Assembly (NCBI RefSeq): GCF_046299575.1
Contig: NZ_JBKBHX010000001.1
Coordinates: forward strand, 124,001-188,000
Length of the DNA stretch: 64,000 nucleotides
Source of the DNA: Thermaurantimonas sp046299575
Lineage (GTDB): Bacteria > Bacteroidota > Bacteroidia > Flavobacteriales > Schleiferiaceae
Direction of reading: 5' to 3'
Positions 1 through 9,365 of this stretch are shown in pieces (the first letter of the stretch is position 1; every line of letters begins with the position of its first letter). The notes beneath the pieces are model-generated. The model saw only the letters and a list, made by a program, of their open reading frames with translations. It did not search any database and had not been told where the DNA came from. Both the position numbers and the translations under genes were made by a program.

Positions 1-660
1 ACAGGTCCGCTTGTCTTCCAGCTTCATGCAGGCCGCACCTTCGGAGGCTCAGGTTGCGACGCTTCGTTCAATTTTATACCAAACAACACATGGAAGATCA
101 CTGTTTTTTACACCGGTGCACCATGCTCTAATGTACGCACCCCTGTCACCGTTGGCACACAGCCACAACCTACAGCTGCTTTCACTTACACAGCTACCAA
201 CTATGTGGTGAACTTCTCTGCCAACGTAACCAATGCCGACTCTGTACATTGGACCTTCGGTACTGCGGGCAGCAGCAGCCAGCTGAATCCCACATTTACC
301 TTCCCGGGCAATGGTACTTATCCTGTCTGCCTGAAAGCCTTCAACAAATGCGGCAGCGCCACCACGTGTGATACCCTTAAGTTCAGCATCGGCCTTGCCG
401 AAAACACCCTCGGCCATCTGCTGAAGCTCTATCCCAACCCCAGCGATGGTCGCTTTGAGCTTACCTTCAGCGACGATCTGAGCGAGCTTCCCATTCGCAT
501 TATCGACCTCACTGGCCGCACCGTTCACACTGCGCTTATCAATTCGGCCAATGGAATCTTTAGACACAGCTTCGATCTAAGAAAACTCCCGGCAGGAACT
601 TACTTCGTACAAATCGAAAGCTCAGCCGGTACGCTCAGTAGAAGATTCATTGTACAATAA
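1..660 (+). CDS. T9SS type A sorting domain protein, C-terminal part (5' end outside window)
   Basis: The frame is open from the first base to a TAA at 660, so this is the last 219 residues of a larger secreted protein. A PKD-like domain lies at about residues 60-125. It is followed by a type IX secretion sorting domain that begins at the LKLYPNPSDG motif and ends in RRFIVQ. In this family the domain directs export across the outer membrane and attachment to the surface, with the tail cleaved. The last part matches the C-terminus of the protein at 24254-28891, almost base for base over the PKD core. Function of the missing N-terminal part is unknown. A strong terminator follows. Confidence 0.9.
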   Translation, partial: TGPLVFQLHAGRTFGGSGCDASFNFIPNNTWKITVFYTGAPCSNVRTPVTVGTQPQPTAAFTYTATNYVVNFSANVTNADSVHWTFGTAGSSSQLNPTFTFPGNGTYPVCLKAFNKCGSATTCDTLKFSIGLAENTLGHLLKLYPNPSDGRFELTFSDDLSELPIRIIDLTGRTVHTALINSANGIFRHSFDLRKLPAGTYFVQIESSAGTLSRRFIVQ

Positions 661-680
661 AAGCTTTTACAGCCAATCCC

Positions 681-717
681 AAAAACCGCTCTTTTCACGC
701 AAGAGCGGTTTTTTTTT
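681..717 (+). terminator. Rho-independent terminator after the T9SS gene
   Basis: A 13-bp perfect stem (681-693 with 701-713) closes a 7-base loop and runs into T residues to 717. It sits 20 bases after the stop codon of the T9SS gene. Confidence 0.9.
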
Positions 718-930
718 GTGTGTACTTCCAGTCTTTCGTTTGCACTCAATAGTTCGGGTGTACCCAGAAAAGGCAATGTTAGTCGGCATTGGTTGTGGCT
801 TTTTGCTCCTATCCTTCACGCAGGTAGCTGGTGCCAATCTTTGCATCGGCCATAGTCCATAACCCTCAAGTACCTATTGCAGAGTGCTTTTCATCCAATT
901 TCTTCCTTTCTTAAACCACAATTTTTCTTT
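718..930. other. Intergenic stretch without a supported gene
   Basis: Between the terminator and the promoter-like site at 931 I see no convincing gene. A 70-codon open frame covers part of it (650-862). It begins inside the previous gene's end and crosses the terminator hairpin, so I do not call it. Confidence 0.5.
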
Positions 931-938
931 TAAACTTG
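931..938 (+). promoter_or_regulatory. Possible Bacteroidota -7 element before the lyase gene
   Basis: TAAACTTG matches TAnnTTTG at all but one base and lies 27 bases before the ATG at 966. No clear -33 TTG at the expected distance. Weak call; it supports starting the gene at 966 rather than at the TTG at 936. Confidence 0.35.
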
Positions 939-965
939 TGGAACGAATTCAACGAATTGATTTAT

Positions 966-2339
966 ATGGCAATTGATAAATTTTCAGATAGGAGAAACCA
1001 AATTTTCCAGAACCTTCAGGCAATCGATGCGGCTGATACAGCGACCAACACGGGTCGACTGTTTGCCTATGCATACGATGCGGGCGACAGCCACATCAAA
1101 GAGCTAGCCCTCGACGCCTATCGCATGTTTGCAGATAAAAACGCTTTAGACTTCACAGTTTTTCGCAGTGCAGTTTTTTTTGAAAAAGAAATTTCCCGCA
1201 GATTAAAACAATGGATCAACGCTCCTGAATCAGCCACGGGAGTCTTCACAGCCGGCGGTACAGAGAGTGCAATGATAGCTGCACTGAGTGCTCGTGAGCA
1301 CTTCAAAAAACAAGGGAAGGCAGGCACACCTGAGATTCTTGCTCCAGACACAATCCACCCCTCAATGAGCAAAGCTGCCTTCTATCTCGGAATGCACATC
1401 AGAAAAATTCCTGTCGATTCAGAAGGTAGAGTGCATGTGCACCAAATCCTACAGTCTATTACTGAAAGTACTGCTTTGATTGCACTTTCAGCTCCTAACT
1501 GGACCTACGGCACAATAGATCCAATATTCGAAATAGCCGATGTAGCAGCCATGAAAGATATACCCGTACATATTGATGCCTGCATGGGAGGCATGGTGCT
1601 GCCCTTCTTGTCCATGATTGGTCATGCAATTCCTGCTTTTGATTTTCAAATACCCGGAGTTCAATCCATTTCTGTTGATTTTCACAAATTTGGCTACGCT
1701 CCTAAAGGTGCCTCTATGGTACTCTTTCGCACGCCTGAGTATGCAGCAGGTTGTATGTACGTCGATGCACATTCGCCAGGATATGTCTTAGTTAACAGAG
1801 CTGTGCTCTCCACCCGCTCTGTTGGTCATATGGCTGCCACCTATGCCGTATTAGAATTTGTGACTGAAGATGGTTTTAAATATTACGCTAAGAATATCTC
1901 AGAGGCCAATTCACTTTTTAAAAAGACACTCGAAAAGCTCGGCTTTCGGATTACCACACCCTCCGTGCCAATTGTACTTACAGCGTATCACCCAAATGCA
2001 GACGTAGCCAATTTTGCCCTCAACATGAAAAAGAGGGGTTGGATTCTTCACGTACTCAAAAGTTATAGCAAAGACATAATACCTCCTTCCATTCATCTTA
2101 CCATTAACCCTATACACACTCGTGTAATTGATGACTTTTCTCGCGATGCCATGCAGGCACTAAAAGAAGATTCGGGAATTAATATTTCAGAAATACAAAA
2201 AAATTCACAGCTGTATATTCAAAAGCTCATCTCAGGTGAGCTTGATGCCATGCTGATTCCCTTAGTCATAGATTACGTGCCTGCTAAAATGGCTACCGAA
2301 CTCATAAAACAAAAAGTATCTGACTGGTTTAAATCTTAA
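966..2339 (+). CDS. Sphingosine-1-phosphate-lyase-like PLP-dependent decarboxylase-family protein
   Basis: A 457-residue group II PLP decarboxylase-fold protein. The closest pattern I recognise is sphinganine-1-phosphate aldolase, which splits phosphorylated long-chain bases into phosphoethanolamine and a fatty aldehyde. Visible marks are the phosphate-binding GGTES (about residue 98), the cofactor-contacting HIDACMGG (Asp about 204), and the DFHKFGYAPKG segment whose Lys (about 241) should form the PLP Schiff base. The SPL-typical FDF..PGV.SIS stretch precedes it. There is no N-terminal membrane anchor, as in other bacterial homologues. Start taken at ATG 966; an in-frame TTG at 936 overlaps a promoter-like site. 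The MFS gene follows after 7 bases, so the two are probably cotranscribed. A glutamate/aspartate decarboxylase role is less likely but not excluded. Confidence 0.8.
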   Translation: MAIDKFSDRRNQIFQNLQAIDAADTATNTGRLFAYAYDAGDSHIKELALDAYRMFADKNALDFTVFRSAVFFEKEISRRLKQWINAPESATGVFTAGGTESAMIAALSAREHFKKQGKAGTPEILAPDTIHPSMSKAAFYLGMHIRKIPVDSEGRVHVHQILQSITESTALIALSAPNWTYGTIDPIFEIADVAAMKDIPVHIDACMGGMVLPFLSMIGHAIPAFDFQIPGVQSISVDFHKFGYAPKGASMVLFRTPEYAAGCMYVDAHSPGYVLVNRAVLSTRSVGHMAATYAVLEFVTEDGFKYYAKNISEANSLFKKTLEKLGFRITTPSVPIVLTAYHPNADVANFALNMKKRGWILHVLKSYSKDIIPPSIHLTINPIHTRVIDDFSRDAMQALKEDSGINISEIQKNSQLYIQKLISGELDAMLIPLVIDYVPAKMATELIKQKVSDWFKS

Positions 2340-2346
2340 AATTCTA

Positions 2347-3477
2347 ATGCCTAAAAAGCTTTATTTTATCGGGTATCTGTTGTTAACTTTTTCTTCTCAA
2401 GCCATTTGGATCACATTTGCTCCAGTAGTCAGCCAGATTGCAGCTGAGGTGGGAACTACAGCCACCCATATCGGAATGTTAGCTGTTCTATATCCCATAT
2501 TCTTTCTGCCTCTATCTCTCCCGGCCGGACGATTGATCGATTCAAACCTGAAAAAATATGTCTTGCTTGCAGTACTGCTTACAGCTTTGAGTGCCTTAGG
2601 TCGATTTATTAGCCAAGATTTAGTAACACTTTACTTTTGTCAGATTTTAGCAGCAGTGGCCCAGCCCTTTGTGCTCAATGGCTTTGTACCGGTGGCACAC
2701 ACTTTATTTCCAGCCCAAAGAAGTAGGGCTCTCTCTGCCCTCAGCGTTGCCATGTATTCAGGAATGGCTTTCTCACTTCTTACTGGAGTTTACCTCTACG
2801 AGCGTTTTGGTATGTACGGACTGCTATGGCCATCAGCTATCACTGGCCTCTCAGGATTGGTACTTATTGCATTAACTTATAAATCAATTGATTATAAACC
2901 TTTACATTCGAAGTTCCATTTTTCAGAGATAAAGACATTGATGAAGAGCAAGCCTGTTTTGCTACTTGGTTGTATCTTAGGATTGGGCGTAGGCACGTTT
3001 GACAATTTATCCACTTGGCTAGAACCCGCCCTGCAACATACGGAAGCCTCTACTTCAGCTGGAAGCGCTATGGGAATGGCCATTTTAGCTGGGATTTTTA
3101 GCGTAGGACCTGTCGTTGCCCTCGTGGCAAAGCGAGGCTGGCATACGCAGTACCTGCATTTTGCCACTCTGGCAGTATCAATGAGTATGTACCTGTTGTC
3201 TATGCATCATCCCGTATGGCTCATCAAAGGCATTTTGATCTTCGGAGGCTCAGCAATGTTTCCCGCTTATCCGATTATTCTCGAGTTAGTAGCTGAACGC
3301 CACTCAAATGTTGGCCTCGCTACAGGCGCTGTAGGCATGGTAAGCCGCGTGATCACAGTAACCCTGACTGTAGCAGCTGCACTTTTCATTGCTGGTCCCA
3401 AGATGTTTTTTACTTATCTGTCCATTCCCGTTTTAGTGGGATTTTTTTTGATATTTTTTTATGAAAAAACATCGTGA
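2347..3477 (+). CDS. MFS transporter, FLVCR-like pattern
   Basis: A 376-residue membrane protein with about 12 hydrophobic segments and an MFS loop (PAGRLIDSNLKK) after the second. The first helix pattern (QAIWITFAPVV, then LAVLYPIFFLPLSLPAGRLID) resembles the FLVCR-related branch of the MFS, whose animal members carry choline, ethanolamine or haem. That similarity is by eye only. The gene starts 7 bases after the lyase-like gene and is likely in the same transcript. If the lyase yields phosphoethanolamine, an amine or lipid-product transporter would fit, but the substrate is inference. Confidence 0.8.
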   Translation: MPKKLYFIGYLLLTFSSQAIWITFAPVVSQIAAEVGTTATHIGMLAVLYPIFFLPLSLPAGRLIDSNLKKYVLLAVLLTALSALGRFISQDLVTLYFCQILAAVAQPFVLNGFVPVAHTLFPAQRSRALSALSVAMYSGMAFSLLTGVYLYERFGMYGLLWPSAITGLSGLVLIALTYKSIDYKPLHSKFHFSEIKTLMKSKPVLLLGCILGLGVGTFDNLSTWLEPALQHTEASTSAGSAMGMAILAGIFSVGPVVALVAKRGWHTQYLHFATLAVSMSMYLLSMHHPVWLIKGILIFGGSAMFPAYPIILELVAERHSNVGLATGAVGMVSRVITVTLTVAAALFIAGPKMFFTYLSIPVLVGFFLIFFYEKTS

Positions 3478-3528
3478 TTACTTCGACTGATTAACCATAA
3501 GCTTAGTCAGGTGATGCCTGAATCAATG

Positions 3529-3536
3529 TAACTTTG
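3529..3536 (+). promoter_or_regulatory. -7 promoter element before purH
   Basis: TAACTTTG is an exact TAnnTTTG match, 23 bases before the GTG start of purH. The -33 TTG is not obvious at the usual spacing. Confidence 0.55.
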
Positions 3537-3559
3537 CATGAATTTTAAAAAAAGCCGGA

Positions 3560-5065
3560 GTGTCCGTTAAAAAAATAAAAACTGCCTTAATATCAGTCTA
3601 TTACAAAGAGGGTTTAGATCATTTAGTAAAAAAATTACACGAACACGGTGTGGAAATCTATTCCACTGGTGGTACGTTTAGGTTTATCGAAAGTTTAGGC
3701 ATTCCCGTACTTTCTGTTGAGGAGCTCACTGAATTTCCTGAAATTCTTGGCGGAAGGGTTAAGACGCTGCACCCTGCCATATTCGGGGGTATTCTGAGGC
3801 GCGATTCTAACCCCCACGACTTACTTCAGATCTCTGAGCACGGCATAGTTCCCTTCGATTTAGTGGTAGTCGATCTATACCCATTCGAAGAGACGGTAAA
3901 AATGGGTAGTACAGAGCAAGAAATCATTGAAAAAATAGACATCGGCGGAATCAGCCTCATTCGGGCAGCTGCAAAAAATTTTACCGATGTCGCTATAGTT
4001 TCCTCCAGATTTCAATACTCCGACTTTTTAAACTATTACATCGCCTCAGAAGGCACCACTGATCTGACCTATCGAAAAAGCTTAGCCGCTGAGGCTTTCC
4101 GCATTACCAGCCATTATGATACAGCTATCATGCACTGGTTTAATGGTTGGCCGCTCTCTACCTCCGAAAAGCGCCCCTTGCGCTACGGTGAAAATCCACA
4201 TCAACGGGGCTGGTTTGAGGGCAATCTCGACGAAATTTTCACCCAGCTCAGTGGTAAAGAGCTTAGCTACAACAATTTACTTGACATTGATGCTGCTCTC
4301 TCCTATCTGAACGAGTTTGATGACACTACGTGTGTCATTGTAAAACACAACAACGCCTGTGGCCTTGCGTCGAGACCTACCGCTTACCAAGCATGGACCG
4401 ACGCCCTCAAAGCCGATCCTGTCTCTGCCTTCGGAGGCATCATCGCGCTCAACTGCCCGGTCGACGTACACACTGCTGAAGCAATTTCGAACATCTTTTT
4501 TGAAGTGCTGCTCGCTCCAGATTTTAATGATCAAGCCTTAAAAATACTTCTGGGAAAAAAGAATCGGATACTACTGAGGTATAAACCCTACACTCCGGGT
4601 AACATCCTCAAAAGATCAGCATTGAATGGTTACCTTTTACAGGACAGAGACCACCATACCGATTCAGTAGATGATCTGAAGTACGTAACTAACAGAAAAC
4701 CAACAGATAAAGAAATTGCTGATATGTTGTTTGCTTCCAAAATCAGCAAACATACCCGCAGCAACACCATTGTGCTGGCCAAAGACGGCATGCTGCTGGC
4801 CGCCGGCACAGGCCAAACTTCAAGAGTTGATGCTCTGAAGCAAGCCATCCTAAAGGCACAGTCTTTCGGACTCAACCTTGAAGGTGCCTCCATGGCCAGC
4901 GATGCGTTCTTCCCCTTTCCCGACTGTGTTGAGATTGCCCATCAGGTAGGTATCTCGGCGGTTATTCAGCCGGGAGGGTCTATCAAAGATCAGCTGAGCA
5001 TAGACTATTGCAATGCACATAACATGGCAATGGTCTTTACCGGCTATCGCCACTTTAAACATTGA
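3560..5065 (+). CDS. purH: Bifunctional AICAR formyltransferase / IMP cyclohydrolase
   Basis: Catalyses the last two steps of de novo IMP synthesis in the cytoplasm. The 501-residue length is normal. The N-terminal MGS-like cyclohydrolase domain shows STGGT and GGRVKTLHP. The C-terminal formyltransferase domain shows the KHNNACG active-site motif (usually KHNNPCG, so one position differs). It ends with the expected IQPGGSIKD and MVFTGYRHFKH. Start is GTG at 3560 (M-S-V-K-K-I-K-T-A-L), which places the conserved KIK.ALISV correctly. mreB follows after 25 bases in the same direction, so purH probably heads the shape operon. Identification is secure. Confidence 0.97.
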   Translation: MSVKKIKTALISVYYKEGLDHLVKKLHEHGVEIYSTGGTFRFIESLGIPVLSVEELTEFPEILGGRVKTLHPAIFGGILRRDSNPHDLLQISEHGIVPFDLVVVDLYPFEETVKMGSTEQEIIEKIDIGGISLIRAAAKNFTDVAIVSSRFQYSDFLNYYIASEGTTDLTYRKSLAAEAFRITSHYDTAIMHWFNGWPLSTSEKRPLRYGENPHQRGWFEGNLDEIFTQLSGKELSYNNLLDIDAALSYLNEFDDTTCVIVKHNNACGLASRPTAYQAWTDALKADPVSAFGGIIALNCPVDVHTAEAISNIFFEVLLAPDFNDQALKILLGKKNRILLRYKPYTPGNILKRSALNGYLLQDRDHHTDSVDDLKYVTNRKPTDKEIADMLFASKISKHTRSNTIVLAKDGMLLAAGTGQTSRVDALKQAILKAQSFGLNLEGASMASDAFFPFPDCVEIAHQVGISAVIQPGGSIKDQLSIDYCNAHNMAMVFTGYRHFKH

Positions 5066-5090
5066 TAACAATCTTAAAGACTTTTGATAC

Positions 5091-6116
5091 ATGGGACTCT
5101 TTGATTTTCTGACCGAAGAAATAGCCATCGACCTCGGTACGGCCAATACGCTGATCATCCACAGAGATAAAGTGGTTGTAGATGCACCATCGATCGTGGC
5201 TATAGATCGAAACACCAACAAAATAATAGCCGTAGGCCACCAGGCCCGTATGATGCATGGCAAAACTCATGAGAATATTAAAACCATCCGACCGCTGAAG
5301 GATGGAGTAATTGCAGACTTTGAAGCCTCCGAGCACATGATCAGGGAAATGATCAGGAGTATCCCCGGCTTGCGCAATCGGTTTTTTACTCCATCACTGC
5401 GCATGGTCATTTGCATACCCTCAGGTATCACTGAGGTGGAGAAGCGCGCTGTGCGCGACAGTGCTGAGCATGCCGGAGCTAAAGAGGTGTATCTCATTCA
5501 GGAGCCTATGGCTGCAGCTATCGGTATAGGGGTAGATGTGCAGGAGCCCAAAGGAAATATGATCATAGACATCGGTGGTGGTACTACCGAGATTGCCGTA
5601 GTAGCCCTTGGTGGTATCGTATGCGACAAATCAATCAAAGTAGCCGGCGATATCTTTACCAACGATATAGCCTACTACATGCGCACCAAACACAACCTCT
5701 TTGTGGGCGATCGCACCGCTGAAGAAATAAAAATTCAGGTTGGTGCTGCCCTCGATGAACTCGATAACCCACCCGACGATATGGCCGTACAAGGCCGTGA
5801 CTTGCTAACTGGTAAGCCAAAACAGGTAGTTGTAAACTACAAGGAAATAGCACGTGCGCTCGATAAATCTATCATCCGCATCGAAGACGCCATTATGGAA
5901 ACGCTCTCCAACACACCCCCTGAATTGGCTGCTGATATCTACAACAGCGGTATTTATATGGCTGGAGGTGGCAGCATGCTCAGAGGGCTTGATAAGCGTA
6001 TCTCAATGAAAACAGACTTGCCGGTGTATGTGGCCGAAGACCCCCTCAGAGCTGTAGTGAGAGGTACCGGAATGGCACTTAAAAACCTGGACAAATACAA
6101 CTTTCTTAGCCGTTAA
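5091..6116 (+). CDS. mreB: Rod shape-determining actin MreB
   Basis: Bacterial actin that polymerises under the inner membrane and positions the elongasome. It has 341 residues, the usual length. Nucleotide-binding motifs are visible: DLGTANT near the N-terminus (phosphate 1), DIGGGTTEIAVV in the middle (phosphate 2), and AGGGSMLRGLD near the C-terminus (adenosine). The N-terminal MGLFDF gives an amphipathic start used for membrane contact in this family. First gene of mreB-mreC-mreD-mrdA-rodA, 25 bases after purH. Confidence 0.98.
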   Translation: MGLFDFLTEEIAIDLGTANTLIIHRDKVVVDAPSIVAIDRNTNKIIAVGHQARMMHGKTHENIKTIRPLKDGVIADFEASEHMIREMIRSIPGLRNRFFTPSLRMVICIPSGITEVEKRAVRDSAEHAGAKEVYLIQEPMAAAIGIGVDVQEPKGNMIIDIGGGTTEIAVVALGGIVCDKSIKVAGDIFTNDIAYYMRTKHNLFVGDRTAEEIKIQVGAALDELDNPPDDMAVQGRDLLTGKPKQVVVNYKEIARALDKSIIRIEDAIMETLSNTPPELAADIYNSGIYMAGGGSMLRGLDKRISMKTDLPVYVAEDPLRAVVRGTGMALKNLDKYNFLSR

Positions 6117-6170
6117 TCTGGCTGAGAAAGTTCTTTACCCATACTACAGCTACCAACTCCGGCAACAGGC

Positions 6171-7004
6171 ATGAATAAAGTTTGGCTCTTTTTTGAAAAA
6201 AACGCCTATCTACTATTCTTTCTCTTTCTTCAGTCCATCGCCCTATCCCGAGTTATTAAACACAACTATTTTCAAAGTTATTTGTGGTTCACTGCCAGCA
6301 ACTATGCTGTGGGAAACCTTCATAAGATGGTTTTCGACATTAGGGAGTACCTCAGCTTAAAAAGTCAAAATCAAATCCTTCAGCGCGAAAATGCCACGCT
6401 TAGAAACGCTCTTAATACCGAGCCTTTAACCGAAGCGAACTATAGGGGATATGTAAACGACACGGTTCGCAAACAGGTGTACACCTATCAAGAGGCGAAT
6501 GTGCTCTACAGCACCTACAACCTTCAAAACAACTACATGATCATAAACCGCGGCTCAGTGCACGGCATTAAGCCCGGTATGGCCATCATTACGCCTGTAG
6601 GAGTAGCTGGCATCACAAAAGACGTCGATTCCCACTACTCTACTGCCCTCACCGTGTTGCACAGCAAGTTTTCCATCAGCTGCCGGCCAATCAATAGTTA
6701 CAACTTTGGTTCGCTCACTTGGAATGGCAAAAACTACCGATATGCCCAGCTCATTGACCTGCCGAAGCAGACCCGCATTCGAAACGGCGACACCGTAGTT
6801 ACCGACGTCCGTAGTCTTATCTTTCCCGAAGGCATTCCGGTAGGCATTGTAAAGAGCTATAGACTGCGCGATCCGGGTGATTTCATCGAAGCTCAAGTTG
6901 AGCTCTTCACAGACTTCAGCAGCATCAATCAAGTATATGTGATCGACTTTCTTGAGAAAAAGGCTATAGAAAACCTGAAATTACTCATCAATGAAAACAA
7001 GTGA
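6171..7004 (+). CDS. mreC: Rod shape-determining protein MreC
   Basis: A 277-residue inner-membrane protein with one N-terminal transmembrane helix (about residues 12-26), a coiled-coil stretch (about 60-85, LKSQNQILQRENATLRNAL) and a periplasmic beta domain with the NRGSVHGI.PGMAI and IPVGIV patterns of MreC. It links MreB to MreD and PBP2. The end overlaps mreD by 14 bases, indicating translational coupling. Confidence 0.95.
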   Translation: MNKVWLFFEKNAYLLFFLFLQSIALSRVIKHNYFQSYLWFTASNYAVGNLHKMVFDIREYLSLKSQNQILQRENATLRNALNTEPLTEANYRGYVNDTVRKQVYTYQEANVLYSTYNLQNNYMIINRGSVHGIKPGMAIITPVGVAGITKDVDSHYSTALTVLHSKFSISCRPINSYNFGSLTWNGKNYRYAQLIDLPKQTRIRNGDTVVTDVRSLIFPEGIPVGIVKSYRLRDPGDFIEAQVELFTDFSSINQVYVIDFLEKKAIENLKLLINENK

Positions 7005-7512
7005 CGTCGCTCTATGGCTTGTAGCAATCGTATTTGCCATCGTGCTTCAAATCGGAGTGCTTGATCAAGTGAAGCTTTCAGGCTACATCAATCCTCAGCT
7101 GCTACCTGCTATTGTGATAATGTCTAAACCTGTTTTCAATAAATATGCTCATCTGTTTATCGCTTTCCTAGCAGGTTTTGCCATTGATGTGTGGAATTCT
7201 ACTGGTGGGCTTTACGCCTCTTCCCTCACCCTGCTTTCATACCTACCTCTTCAAAGAGTACTTGGATATGCAGCCTTACAAGAGGCAAAAAGCATCCGCA
7301 TCGAAACCGTAAAACTCAACCGATTTTTACTCTATCTTACACTTTCGTATTTGCTGTTTTTTATATGGATGTATATGATTGATTCCTTTGAATTTGGAAA
7401 TTTTCTAACCCTGCTTAAAAAGGTTATCTTGTCTTCCCTCGTGAGTCTTGCACTTATTGTACCTATCGAATACGTTTTGACCAAAGGAAAAGGCTTTAAA
7501 AGCGGCAGATGA
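6991..7512 (+). CDS. mreD: Rod shape-determining protein MreD
   Basis: A 173-residue polytopic membrane protein with five or six hydrophobic segments and no soluble domain, located where MreD is expected. Sequence is poorly conserved in this family, so the call rests on size, membrane profile and position. It overlaps mreC by 14 bases and mrdA by an ATGA. Confidence 0.9.
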   Translation: MKTSDVALWLVAIVFAIVLQIGVLDQVKLSGYINPQLLPAIVIMSKPVFNKYAHLFIAFLAGFAIDVWNSTGGLYASSLTLLSYLPLQRVLGYAALQEAKSIRIETVKLNRFLLYLTLSYLLFFIWMYMIDSFEFGNFLTLLKKVILSSLVSLALIVPIEYVLTKGKGFKSGR

Positions 7513-9365
7513 AGCGAATTACCTTGTTTATCGTATTTCTGATCGGCACCTGGATCATCTTCATAGTCAGGCTTTTCTATATCCAGGTGGTCGATGACAG
7601 ATGGAAACTTTCTGCCGAAAATAACGTAATCCGAACCCTCAAGATTTACGCCCCTCGAGGTGAAATCATGGACCGAAACGGAAAAGTGATTGTCGCCAAT
7701 CAAGTAGCTTACGACCTGATGGTGATCCCCATGCAGGTTCAGACAATGGATACAGCAGAATTTTGCCGACTTTTTGCCATCTCAAAAGAGTTTTTCATAA
7801 AGCAGCTCGAAGCTGCCCGTGGCTATAGCCGGTATAAACCATCGGAATTTATCCGCTATATACAGGCAAAAGATTATGCCTACCTTCAGGAGAAGCTGTT
7901 TCTCTTCCCCGGCTTTTTTTTCCAAAAGCGTACCCTACGCACATACCCCTACTCTGCAGCAGCCAATGTGCTTGGATACATAGGCGAAGTGGATGAAAAA
8001 ACCATAGAACGAAATCCGGAGTACACTCGGGGTGACTTTATCGGCGTAGCAGGTATCGAAAAGTCTTACGAAAAATACCTTAAGGGCAAACATGGGGTGC
8101 GACGTATTTTGGTAGATGTGCGCGGCCGCGAAAAAGGGCCTTATAAAGACGGTATATTCGACTCTCTTGCCATACCTGGCAGCGATCTGGTGGCTACCAT
8201 CGACATCGAGCTGCAGATGTACGGCGAAGCTCTGATGAAAAACAAACGCGGTAGCATTGTAGCCATCGAACCATCAACCGGCGAAATTCTCATGCTCGTC
8301 ACCAGCCCATCGTACGACCCCAATCTGCTTGTTGGTCGCGATAGAAATATAAACTACCGTAAGCTCTACAACGATTCCATCAATAAGCCGCTCTACGACC
8401 GTGCTCTACTGGCTGAATATCCTCCTGGCTCTCCTTTCAAAATCCTCCAAGCCCTTGTTGCATTGCAGGAGGGGGTTATTCAGCCCTCCACTACCTTCAC
8501 CTGCGGTGGAGGCTTCAGAGCAGGTAGTCTATTTGTGCGCTGCAAGTGCGGCACTAATTACCCACTACCCCTGTTGGCCGGAATTTACAAGTCGTGCAAC
8601 AACTACTTCTGCAATACCTACAAGCGCATTATTGACAAATATCCCAACGCCCCTACCGGAGTCGAAATCTGGAGCCGCCATATGAAAAGCTTTGGTCTCG
8701 GCACGTACTTCGATAACGATCTGCCCACCGGACGCAAAGGCTTAGTGCCCGACTCAGCTTATTTCAACCGCAGCTTCCGCACCAATAAATGGAAAACCCT
8801 CAACACCATCTCTCTCGGCATTGGTCAGGGTGAGATGCTAGTCACGCCAGTACAATTAGCCAATGCAGCAGCTGCCATTGCTAATCGCGGCTATTATTAC
8901 ACACCCCACCTCATCAAAAAAATTGATGGAAAACCTATTACTAACCCACACTATACCAAGCCCAAAAAAACCACGGTCGACAGCATACACTTTCCGACAG
9001 TGATTGAAGGCATGTTTCAAGTATTTGAGCAAGGTACCGCACGAGCCTCCCGAATTCCGGGAATAGAACTCTGCGGCAAAACCGGAACCGCCCAAAACCC
9101 CCACGGCCAGGACCATTCCATTTTCATGGCCTTTGGCCCGAAAGACAACCCCAAAATCGCGATTGCCATCTTTGTCGAAAACGGCTACTGGGGTTCACGC
9201 TGGGCTGCACCCATTGCCTCACTCATCATTGAAAAATACCTAACAGGCAAAGTTGAGCGCAAAGACCTCGAAAAGCGCATGATGGAAGGCTCTCTTAAAG
9301 AAGAATACGACCGACAGCTTATCAAAATCTTTGGCCAGAAGCTCCTAACCTATCAACACCCATGA
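7509..9365 (+). CDS. mrdA: Penicillin-binding protein 2 (elongasome transpeptidase)
   Basis: A class B PBP of 618 residues that crosslinks murein during elongation. It has an N-terminal membrane anchor (about 4-22), the dimerisation domain beginning at APRGEIMDRNG, and a transpeptidase domain. All three active-site motifs are present: SPFK (Ser308, Lys311), SCN (362-364) and KTG (524-526). It starts in an ATGA overlap with mreD and ends in an ATGA overlap with rodA, so the transpeptidase and its partner glycosyltransferase are translated together. Confidence 0.97.
   Translation: MKRITLFIVFLIGTWIIFIVRLFYIQVVDDRWKLSAENNVIRTLKIYAPRGEIMDRNGKVIVANQVAYDLMVIPMQVQTMDTAEFCRLFAISKEFFIKQLEAARGYSRYKPSEFIRYIQAKDYAYLQEKLFLFPGFFFQKRTLRTYPYSAAANVLGYIGEVDEKTIERNPEYTRGDFIGVAGIEKSYEKYLKGKHGVRRILVDVRGREKGPYKDGIFDSLAIPGSDLVATIDIELQMYGEALMKNKRGSIVAIEPSTGEILMLVTSPSYDPNLLVGRDRNINYRKLYNDSINKPLYDRALLAEYPPGSPFKILQALVALQEGVIQPSTTFTCGGGFRAGSLFVRCKCGTNYPLPLLAGIYKSCNNYFCNTYKRIIDKYPNAPTGVEIWSRHMKSFGLGTYFDNDLPTGRKGLVPDSAYFNRSFRTNKWKTLNTISLGIGQGEMLVTPVQLANAAAAIANRGYYYTPHLIKKIDGKPITNPHYTKPKKTTVDSIHFPTVIEGMFQVFEQGTARASRIPGIELCGKTGTAQNPHGQDHSIFMAFGPKDNPKIAIAIFVENGYWGSRWAAPIASLIIEKYLTGKVERKDLEKRMMEGSLKEEYDRQLIKIFGQKLLTYQHP

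Noticed and set aside
650..862. 70-codon open frame after the first T9SS gene
   Set aside because: It starts inside the previous gene's end, crosses a strong terminator hairpin, and shows no coding pattern or recognisable product.
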